From: Botrytis cinerea B05.10
Lineage: Eukaryota > Ascomycota > Leotiomycetes > Helotiales > Sclerotiniaceae
DNA length: 64,000 nucleotides
Assembly (NCBI RefSeq): GCF_000143535.2
Contig: NC_037323.1
Location: 1,984,001-2,048,000, forward strand
Direction of reading: 5' to 3'
Part shown: positions 54,712-64,000 of the stretch, one piece after another
Numbering within the stretch: the first letter of the stretch is position 1
Layout: each line of letters begins with the position of its first letter
Translations under genes and position numbers: made by a program
Notes under the pieces: generated by a model
The model's input: the letters and a program-made list of their open reading frames with translations, nothing else
Databases searched by the model: none
Told to the model about the DNA's origin: nothing

Positions 54712-56396
54712 TCAACTACTGCTCCATATCTTTTTTCCTAGCACCCAAGTCTCCTTTACATGCCCTTGTTTATCCACCACCACAAAATCCCCTCTATATC
54801 CAGATTCTAGGCCACCTCTATCAACCAGACCCATTGGAACTGCTACGTTTCTAGTGACTGTCATTACAGCTTTCTCGATTGGTATGTTTGCCCATTCCAT
54901 GAGATTCCTGACGCACTGATCTAGTGGAATACAAGTACCAACAAGGGTTTCGGTTCCAGCTATAGTCACTTTATTCCCTTCTTTGAGCTGTGGGTGCGGG
55001 ATCTGGGAATGCCCAGGATAAATACCATCTGGAAGACCGGAAAGCTCGACGGAATCGGTTACTAAGATAGCCTTATTTGGAGAAGCGTGATAGGCCATGG
55101 ATACAATTGATGGATGAAGGCTTTTGGTTGTCAGTATGAAAGCGGGCTAAAGGGGCGAAAACAAGAAAAATGATTGAGACAATGAGAGAAAAGAAATAAA
55201 AGAGTAATATGTCATGGGGGAGAATGGGAAAGACCAGCAATTTAAAGCCTAGCCATGAATCCTGCTGCCACGATCCCGATGGAGAAGTAAAGACCTGATG
55301 CAATAAAGTAAATACAATGGCGACAAATCCAAACTACCACATATCTCGATCCAGCTTCAAGCACATGTGAGCTAAATAATTTACTCACTGAATAGAATCG
55401 GCAATCAATGAGAATGATGGCTTCCATCGGTTCTCAGCTTTCGGACTCGATATAAGACCTATTAATGTTTAGCGTCAATTTTCAGCCTAATTCATTCCAG
55501 GGCGTACTCGAATCCCCTGTGGTCAATCAGAGATTCTCAATGTCTGAATGAAGTTGAATTTTTTAAATGGTTTAAATCACCAAATCCAGTTGGGAAACTA
55601 CATTGCTTTCAAACATTGAGAGCCTCTGATCGCCGGACTGTACACCGGACTATTGGAAACCTCATGAATTTCAGTTGAACTTACCAACTAAGCCTGGCTC
55701 TCTGTGGTGCAAAGGATTCATAGCATTAAAGGTGTGGGTCAATAGAGAAGCACCAGCGTCCATACCCTTCAAACCTTCGTCATAGGTGGCCGCACTGTGT
55801 CCCATACTCACCGAAATGGTGTACTCATTTCTCAGTTTTTGGATGTGCTCCAATGCCCCTGGTAGCTCCGGAGCCATTGTTACAACTCGAATCGCATTTA
55901 AGAGATTGTCTTTCCCATAGATATCTTCAAGAGTCGAAGTTTCGGGAACGAGCAGATTTCCGGCATTGTGGGCACCTTTCTTACTTGGAGTAAGGAAGGG
56001 TCCTTCAACGTGTGCACCCAGCACGCTGGCCCCCGTAGATGAATCGGATGGTCTCAAAAACGGTAGGACGTTGTGGAAAACATCATGTTGGACAGTAGGT
56101 ACTGTGGGGTAGAACGCAGTCACTCCTGTGCTCGGGAGATATTGCGATAATTTTTGAACACCATCCTGATAACTGGTAGAGTCGACGTAATTTGCAAAAT
56201 GGAAACCCAAAGCACCATTGATTTGCAATTCAATAAAGCCAGGAGCGATAATACTGTTTTTGAGGTCCACCACTTCCGCATGAGCGTCACCAAATTCGTT
56301 ATCAATTATCATACCATCTTCACTGATAGTGAGAGGAGAGTTATCTAGTTTGCCGTGGGAACATTTCCAGCAATTGATGAATCTGGTATGTCCCAT
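54712..56396 (-). CDS. DAC1: N-acetylglucosamine-6-phosphate deacetylase, three exons
   Basis: Exons are 56396-55685, 55458-55389 and 55120-54712. Introns of 226 and 268 nt (donors GTAAGT and GTGAGT, acceptors AATAG and AAAAG) join in phase and give 396 residues. Amidohydrolase-fold landmarks are in place: PGFIELQINGALG (53-65), the metal-ligand Glu in HVEGPF (Glu 131), GHSAATYDEG (His 200), THTFNAMNPLHHREPG (His 221), ADSIHLHPS across the second splice, and the catalytic Asp in VTDS in exon 3. The enzyme removes acetate from GlcNAc-6-phosphate, giving glucosamine-6-phosphate during use of chitin-derived or host GlcNAc, in the cytosol. In many fungi it is clustered with the deaminase, GlcNAc kinase and Ron1-type regulator; none of these is visible here. 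The middle exon is tiny (70 nt). Confidence 0.9.
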
Positions 56397-57512
56397 ATCA
56401 AAGGATTGATAAGTGCGTCGTGAGGGATAATGGATATTCTTGTACTATAGTTGATCTCGACGTCAACGTTCTATACTAGGACACAATCAGTGACAATGAC
56501 AATGTGTGATAAATGGTAACCTAGAGATAGATAGATAGCCAATCCCATAGTTCCCACTTCCAAGATATTCCATTGGCCACAATGACAGACAGACAGCAGA
56601 CCAACCAGGGAAAAGTGTGGTGCTTGGGTAGATATTTATAGGTCGAAGCTACCTCCACACAGCTACCTGGGTAGATCAAAAAAAAGGTACACTCGATTGA
56701 ATCAGTCATGCATATTGAAAGACCACGATGTCGATGAGATACAATATAAGGAAAGGCGTTTGAATACTCCCGATTGGGGTTTCACCGCAAATCTTGCTTG
56801 ACTGCTCTCTGTATTTTCCACGGATGAAGACAGCCCTTTCGAGTAAAGATGCTTAGGTAAGCTGCCAAGCTGTAGGTCGATCACCACGTCGGAGAACTTT
56901 CCCCGGCCAAAGAATTCTTGAGCATCATCGTCGCAATTGTGAGCCTCAATCAATCCTCAATGCTAACAACAACATAAGGAGCAACCAGCCAACCGTGTTT
57001 CATGTCATCTTCTAATTGCGGAGGTTAAATCAAGAATTTCCACACTGCACATAAACACAATCCCGCTTCGTGATTGCGTGGCTGACGCTTGGCTGAAGGA
57101 TGTCTCCAGTGAAGCTCTCAAGCTACCTTAATATGACATCACTCCCAACCGACCTGGCCATTGTTCCTTGTTATGCAATTCCACATCAATTCCAAACAAT
57201 TATTTTTACCATGGCGACCTGGGTAATGACTTGTGCCCTTCTGCCGTCTTCTTTATTCCTTTGCTCATGATCCGTCATACTCATCATCGATACCCGATTT
57301 CTTTCTTTTACAATTTAACATAACGAAGTTGCTGTCAAAGGCAGTAAGAAGGTAGTAAGAACATCTTCAATTGCACTTTCTGTTGATCAAGAACGGCATT
57401 TTTGTGTGCTATTTTGGTCGATCAAGAAAGCATCCCGCAGAGACCTCCCCCGCTTCCCCTCCCGCCTTGAAATTCGACCTCGATTCAATATTAATCCTCC
57501 ATCTCCAGCAAG
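56397..57512. other. Divergent intergenic region
   Basis: Shared upstream region of the GlcNAc-6-P deacetylase and the C2/SMP gene. It holds no gene. It has GATA-like words (AGATAG repeats at 56524-56536) and an A-run. Confidence 0.5.
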
Positions 57513-60500
57513 ATGTCGAACGATCACAAGAAAGGTCCGGGAGCACATTACTCCGGCTCCAATCCAATTCCGAACATCCAACGGTTCGTGGAGAGCTTAG
57601 ATTCAGATAAGAAAGAGAGAGATGCAAAAATTAATGCCCAATTACAATCACGCGTTCAAGGAGATGCGACAGATCATACAGAAGGACAGCCACATGGAAT
57701 TGAAGGAACGAGAAAGATTGTCACCGATCCAACAACTGGGAAAAATGTAGAGATTGAGGATGTCAATGCAGATTTCATGAAGGCAGTTGATAATCCACAG
57801 GTACGCTACATCTGCCAGCCTCATTGACTTTTGATATGTAACTGACATTTATGGTAACAGCTTTCCGTTCCAAATGCAAATATTAATAAATCTACACCAG
57901 TAAAGACAGAAGCCACTCAATCCGGGGAAGAATACAGAGTAAATCAAGATATCACCGCGCCACCAGATCCAGTAGAACCTGGGAGTACTTCTGATGTTCC
58001 AATTCATGGAGAAAAAACGAACATTTTATTCCATCCTACACCCTCGGTCAGCTATGAACCCATGTACGAATCTATGGAGAAACGATCAACGCTACTTGTC
58101 ATTGGAATATTTTTGGGTATTGTGGTTTTAGGAAGATTATTTGGTGGAGCTTTATATGGTCTTATTCCTTTGGGAGCATGTGTTGCATCGGGTGTATTTC
58201 TTTGGGTAAAGGAGGTCATAAGATCTGGCCGAGCTATGGAATGGGAGAGTGAAAGACAAAGAGGTCAAATGGTTAGTATACATAATCCAGAACTGGGTCT
58301 CTAAGCTAATATTCTCAGGCAACCGCAAATTTAATTCCGGAATCCGTCGAATGGATCAATAGTCTGATGGGCGTTATGTGGGGACTTATTGACCCTGATC
58401 TATTTGCGTCTGTTGCAGATACTCTTGAAGATGTTATGCAAGCTTCGGTACCTGGTATCATTGAAAACGTCAGAGTCGCAGAAATCAATCAAGGGACAAA
58501 TCCTTTCCGAATTTTGAGTTTACGAGCTCTCCCTGATGGTCATGTTCAGGAAATGAAGGATGATATCCATAGACAAAATGAAAAGAACAAAGACCCTCAA
58601 GAGCTAGCCGCAGATGAGGGAGGTGGAGATTATTATAATTTGGAATGCTCTTTTGCATATCATGCTCAACCTTCAGGAGGCGGAACTTCCGAGAAGGCGA
58701 AGAATATGCACATGCAACTGGTATTTTATCTCGGTATGAAAGGACTATTCGGAGTGTAAGTTTTTGTTTCCTTCCACGATGTGACAATGCTAATTGATTG
58801 CAGACCTCTCCCAATTTTTGTTGAATTGCAAGGTCTTGTCGGAACCGTTCGATTACGTCTTCAACTTTCCCCAGAGCCTCCATTTTTGAAGGCTTTAACA
58901 TTTACATTGATGGGACTTCCAAAAGTTCAAGCTGGATGTGTTCCAATGATCGAAACGGGTATAAACATCCTTAACCTTCCTCTTATCTCCAACTTCGTTA
59001 ATTATGCCATTGGTGCCGCTGCCAATGAATATGTTGCCCCAAAATCTATGACATTGGATATGGCCAAATTATTGAAAGGTGACGATATTCAAAAGGATGT
59101 CGAAGCACTTGGTGTTCTTTGGATCAGAATTCATAGAGCTACTGGCCTTAGCAAGCAGGATCGTCGTGGAAGTGAAGGTGGTGGAAGTGATCCTTACATC
59201 ACTGTCAGTTTCTCTAAGTACGGAAAGCCAATGTATTGCACTCGAGTCATTCAAGACGACCTCAACCCCGTTTGGGAAGAGACTTGTGCTCTACTCGTAA
59301 CTCCTGATCTTATCAAGGCTGATGAACAACTTTCAATGGAACTTTGGGATTCTGATCGATCCACTTCTGATGACGTTGTTGGTAAAGTCGAACTTTCCAT
59401 GCAAAAAATGATTCAACACCCAGGGAAGATGTATCCACAAGTTTCGAAACTTCGTGGTATGGATTCCGATAGTTCGATGCCTGGTGAACTTCATTGGGAA
59501 GTTGGATACTTTGGTAAACCACAGTTCAGACCAGCAATGAGAAGCCATGGAAAAGATATCAATCTACCCAAAGAATTGCAAGACAAGGAAGAATTACAAG
59601 ATCCAAAAGGAAGTCTTGATACTCCTGAAGAAGATGCTGCGGTTCATACTCCCCCTGATCCATTATGGCCAAGTGGTGTCTGCAGTGTTATTGTTCATCA
59701 AATTGTCAACCTCGAATTACAAAATGTCAAAGGTAGTGATGGTAATCGAAAGGGTAGGGAGTTTGAACCAGCAGTGGAAGCAGGTGAGAATAAAGAAGAG
59801 GAACATAAGAAGTTACCAAGCAGTTATTGTACCATTTTATACAACGATGAATTGGTATGTATTGTCTTCTATGCTGGTTTCTCATGACTCACCATTTTTA
59901 GGTATATCGTACACGTTCCAAGGTTGTCAGCTCAAAGCCTATTTTCAATGCAGGTACCGAACGTTTCATCCGCGACTGGAGATCAGCAATTATCACCGTC
60001 ACAGTACGGGATCAACGTATGAGACAGCACGATCCAATTCTTGGAGTTGTTCCTCTGAAGTTATCGGATCTTCTACAAACAAGTTCTCAAGTTACAAGAT
60101 GGTATCCTCTGGATGGTGGAATTGGTTTTGGTCGCGTCAGAATCTCCGTTCTTTTCAGAAGTGTCGAAACTAGATTACCACCACAACAATTGGGCTGGGA
60201 TGTCGGAACATTTGAATTCACATCTGATAGGATTTCAGCTACTGGCTATGCCAACAACTCCAAACTGAAGCTTCGAACTGGAGGAAGTGTAGGAAAGATT
60301 AATCGTACCCAATGTCGAAAGACTGAAGGAGGTGATGGTGTATACTGGGACCTTGTCAGGAAAGAAGGAAAAAATAATATTCGACTTCCAGTCAAATATC
60401 GTTATCGTTCACCAATCGTCTTCGAATTTCACGTCACTGGTAAACGTGGAGCAGATGCCTATGCAGTAATCTGGCTTCACAAGCTGGAGGACAATAAGGC

Positions 60501-61359
60501 GGAAGAAATTGATATTCCAATCTGGAAAACTGACAAGGGCATGAGACTTACTCAAAATTACATCACTGAGGAAAATTTTCACGACATTCCAGATATGGAG
60601 ATTGAAGAAATCGGACGACTCAGATTTTCGGGGAGATTTAAAGCTGGTATGGATCAAGATCATGAAAGATTTGTCACCGACAATGATTCCCGAGAAACTC
60701 AAGAAACTTGGGAAGCATGCCATTCCGAAGGTGTGCGTGGTAACATTGTAACGAAAGAAATCCCACCAATTGTTCAACAACTTCACGACCAGTCTTTAAC
60801 TCAAGGAAGAGACGTTCTCAGTCAAGCCGATGAAGATGAGAAGGCTAAGTGGTTAGATCAAGATGGAACAGATTGGAGTGGAGCTTTTGGTCAGGATCCT
60901 GCACAGTACGTCAATAAAGGTGGTTTCGGACAGAAGTATCAGGATGCTGACTATGAGGCTAGCATGGTACGGAAGCCGCGAGGAGAAGGTGGATGTGTTG
61001 AAGCAAATCTCAATGAAAATATGAGCGAGTACACAAGTACTTCGTCTACATCTTCGGACTCAGACTCGGATGCAGAATCGGATTTAGGCTTGAATGATGC
61101 TACGACTAGATCAACAAACGAGAACGGCGAGATGGATGGAAACAATGGGTCGAGTCATTCCAGTAATCCGATCAAACAGTATCAGAATTATAAGGAGAAT
61201 TCAAAAGGCTTGCATAGAAAGCAGAGGGGACTTATGCAGTGGAAACCGGTGAGGAACCTGGTTTTTGCAAAGGATGAGATGAAGTTTGCGGCAAGGAGAA
61301 TGAAGAACAAGGCGAGTTTGAGTGGAAGACAACCAGATGTTGAGACTGAGACCGGTTGA
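57513..61359 (+). CDS. SMP/C2-domain membrane-contact protein, Mug190/tricalbin-like, five exons
   Basis: Exons are 57513-57800, 57861-58271, 58319-58755, 58804-59854 and 59902-61359. All four introns are 47-60 nt and phase-consistent, giving 1214 residues. After a polar N-terminus there is a hydrophobic hairpin-like membrane segment (about 172-212, LLVIGIFLGIVVLGRLFGGA). An SMP-type lipid-transfer region follows (about 245-500; WINSLMGVMWGLIDPDLF, PLPIFVELQGLVGTVRLRL). The first C2 domain (about 515-625) contains SDPYITVSFSKYG and DDLNPVWEE. A second C2 domain carries an insertion, and a third C2-like sandwich follows. The C-terminus is Ser/Asp-rich, then basic. Tricalbins tether the endoplasmic reticulum to the plasma membrane and carry lipids; Mug190 of fission yeast has the same build. 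Ca2+ binding is plausible for the first C2 domain only. Confidence 0.88.
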
Positions 61360-62079
61360 GAAGAATTCAAGGATCAACGTTTCGTTGTTTCAGGTTATGG
61401 TTTGGTTGCATGAAAAATGGTTCATCACATGGCTTTTATTCCTTCCTTTTGGGTGGTTGATATGCATTTTGGCGGTGCATATGGGCGTTTTAGTCGTGAT
61501 ATCTTATGAGGTAATTAGTAAGCAAACGAATAATTAAGCATACGATGCATGCATTAGGCGGTCATGAAAACGAAACAACACGAATTAGTTAGTTGCTCTG
61601 GTAGCAGTTAGCAGTAATGAAGGAAATATTTCAACATTGTGTAAATGTAACTACCTGCGTATAGAGTGAACTCGTGAATATGACCTGCAAACTTGATGTT
61701 TGCTTTATCGACGGAATGGCTCGGTTAATAGGAGGGAGATAGGAGAGGTAGTTTATTTGCTAGTGGGAAAATGATGTTGAGGTTATGTGATTGCTGGCAA
61801 GAAATTCTTCATTTGATGTTTAAGTCTTGATTCTTTTTCAAGTTATAGGGAGATAGAAAGGAATTCAAAGTTCCTTTCGAATAGCCATCATTCCGTCGAC
61901 TTATACAGGCTGGAAAGATCACTTTGTACCATAAACATCACAAAATCAATTAGGCAGAATGTAAGTTATTTAAATCCAGCTGTGTATTTGTAAATCTCTA
62001 TCCTCCATTATCTATCTTTCTATTCCTATAGAAGATATCCCATCTTTTAATCCAATCCCTCCATTTCACATCAACGCCA
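61360..62079. other. Intergenic region between convergent genes
   Basis: AT-rich spacer holding the 3' untranslated regions of the C2/SMP gene and the transporter. No gene supported. Confidence 0.55.
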
Positions 62080-64000
62080 TTAATTTTTCTCTCCAGTTGA
62101 AATCTCTGCACTCTCTCCCTCGCTACTCCTCTCCACCTTCTCAATCTGTTCCGGCTGTCCTGTAAGTTTCGTATCAGGTGCTCTATAGTCCGCCGTCTCC
62201 TCAAAATGATAAAGAGGTTCTAGTACCGCGTGCTTGTTGAAAAATACATATCGTTGAACCCAGTATGGGAGGGTCTTGGTGATTTGATATTTCATAAATG
62301 TACGGGTTGGGATGGCGAAAATGTAGTCTAATTCTTCGAGTGTACGCTGTTTGGTCTCGGGGACAAAGAGGAAAATCATTACGAAAGCGACAACATTGAG
62401 TCCGCTAGTTTTTGTGTTAGTGGATTGCGTATTCTGTGTGAATAGGCGGAAAACTTACGCGTAAAATCCAAATGCTCCAACGGGATGGAAGACTTCCAAG
62501 ATCTTAGGGAAAGAAATTGATAGAACGGCTGCCCAGAATAGACATGTTGCCACTGCCCAGCCCATTCCAACTTCTCTGTGAGATAATGGGAAAACCTCGG
62601 CCGAGTAAGTAAAAGGAACAGGCCCTTCTCCTGGTGAATAAAATGCCGCAAATATGTAAATGAATGTTGCGATGAGTGCAAGATGTGCTTTAGAATCTTC
62701 AGGGATGAGGAAGCATAGGCCAGCGACGAGGAGAGACCATGCCATTTGTGGGAAAGTGAAAAGGAGTAGAGAGCGGCGACCAAAGGTGTCAATGGTCCAA
62801 ATTGCCGGCCAGCTAAATGAACAATATTAGTATCTTGATATAATAATTCAAAGAGTGGGCAAAACATTCGATGAAGTAAGGAGAAAAAAGACTTACGCAA
62901 ACACGAAGTTAACCAATCCGAATCCAAAACTAGCAATCAATGCATTCTTTTCGGAAGCACCTGCCTGTCTGAAAATGGTCGAAGAATAGAATGAGATGAT
63001 GTTGATACCACACATCTGTTGAGCAATCATAACGGTAAAAGATGCAAGAGTTGCTCTTCGTACACGTGGAATGGTAAATAATTGAATGAATCTACTGACG
63101 TAGTTGGTTTCACCGACAATAGCTGCTTCGATTTTGAGTTGGCAGTCGATGAAGTAGAGATCACGAGCAGCAAAAAGATCGTGTTTACGGAGTCGGCAAA
63201 GAGACTTGTAGGCCCTCTGGTATTCTCCTCGTTTCATCAACCATCTTGGAGATTCTACGTCGATCATTAGCTAATTGAATGGATTCACAAACTGAATTTA
63301 CTTACCCGGGCAGAAATAGATCAAGGCTGCGAGAGGTAGAGCTGGAATGAATGCAGATCCAATTTGAAGTCTCCATGCGATCTTGCCTGTATCAATGACG
63401 ACCAAGTTCTGGATGGATGTCAGCTGATGAAACTTTGCTGAAGAATCAATCAATACCCACTGCAACAAATCCTAAGAAGATACCAAAAGCCGTCCACATT
63501 TGCCATGACATAACCAATGCTCCTCGAATCATAGCTGGACTATTCTCCGCAGCAAAGATTGGTACTGTACTTCCTTTCAGACCCATTCCAAGTCCTAAAA
63601 TTATACGACTGGCAAAGAGAGTTTCCCAAGACTTTGCGAAAGCTCCTCCGATAGGAGTAAAGATGCAAATAATAGCTGCGATGAAAATGGTACCACGACG
63701 TCCGAACCAGGCATTGAAGGGATCACTCATCCAACAGCCACTGTATAGATCGTCAGCCATGATCATTTGTAGTATCAAAACTCAATCTCAACTCACAAGA
63801 AAGCCGATCCAATATATGGAGCAGCATTAACCAATCCAACAAGCCAATTATCACGATCATGGTTTGGGGAATTTGGGTTTTCTCCTTGGCCGATTCCGAA
63901 TTCTGATGGAAATGAAAGGTTTGCTCCATTACTACCCGTCTGATCCCAACCTTGAACAGCTGCACCGATAGAGCACGTAATAATTGTCAAGTAAAGTGTC
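62080..64000 (-). CDS. MFS sugar transporter, six exons visible, 5' end beyond window
   Basis: Exons are 64000-63797 (open at the right edge), 63740-63461, 63408-63306, 63254-62897, 62812-62459 and 62404-62080. Introns are 52-84 nt and phase-consistent. Sugar-porter signatures are clear: [17 protein letters not shown] after helix 1, a FGRRG motif after helix 2, [13 protein letters not shown] before the central loop, [17 protein letters not shown] in helix 7, DTFGRRS, and [16 protein letters not shown] after helix 12. The family carries hexoses, disaccharides or polyols across the plasma membrane by proton symport; the substrate cannot be told. The cytoplasmic C-terminus is rich in Glu and Ser. 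The first exon(s) upstream of 64000 are missing, so the start is unknown. Confidence 0.9.

Noticed and set aside
1..64000. tRNA, rRNA and CRISPR arrays
   Set aside because: No B-box-like GGTTCRANTCC words in a tRNA setting were seen, and tandem repeats are simple microsatellites without unique spacers.

Overview
The window looks like nuclear DNA of a filamentous ascomycete. Genes carry short introns (about 50-100 nt, GTRNGT donors, YAG or AAG acceptors), some intergenic regions are rich in microsatellites, and the gene families are fungal: Zn2Cys6 factor, 2EXR-domain proteins, secreted intradiol dioxygenase, Mug190-type C2 protein. The protein style and AT-rich composition suggest Leotiomycetes, probably Helotiales/Sclerotiniaceae (Botrytis, Sclerotinia, Monilinia). 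That placement is a recognition-level inference.

Layout. Positions 1-4.4 kb hold the end of a possible F-box gene and three Ser/Thr-rich single-pass membrane protein genes on the minus strand. Positions 6.0-9.5 kb hold a broken ankyrin-repeat gene with four in-frame stops and three apparent frameshifts. At 10.9-12.5 kb lies a two-exon SGNH/GDSL-like gene, followed by about 4.3 kb of gene-free, low-complexity DNA. UTP5 (16.9-18.1 kb, minus) and a BET double-bromodomain gene (20.5-23.5 kb, plus) are divergent housekeeping genes. A three-exon Zn2Cys6 transcription factor follows at 25.0-28.0 kb.

From 28.5 to 47.3 kb there is a loose array of eight 2EXR-domain paralogues: six with intact reading frames (28507, 32123, 34239, 38082, 41813 minus, 46249) and two degenerate (42617, 44089). 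They are separated by long AT-rich spacers. A small membrane protein with two 20-residue repeats lies inside the array. The array is the most distinctive feature of the window. Its members share a central N-P-x2-D-x2-C-P motif and a C-terminal P-x-W-L motif in addition to the 2EXR motif.

The right part holds a secreted chorismate-mutase-like relic (50.1-50.6 kb), a secreted intradiol dioxygenase (51.4-52.6 kb), a three-exon N-acetylglucosamine-6-phosphate deacetylase (54.7-56.4 kb), a five-exon SMP/C2 membrane-tethering protein of Mug190/tricalbin type (57.5-61.4 kb), and a six-exon MFS sugar transporter that runs off the right end.

Many breaks in the three decayed loci (ankyrin gene, 2EXR copies, chorismate-mutase relic) are of kinds a C-to-T or G-to-A change can make: CAA to TAA, CGA to TGA, TGG to TGA, ATG to ATA. 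This is suggestive of repeat-induced point mutation or ordinary decay of duplicated accessory genes. No CRISPR, tRNA or rRNA was seen. Exon joins were worked out by eye from splice signals and reading phase.
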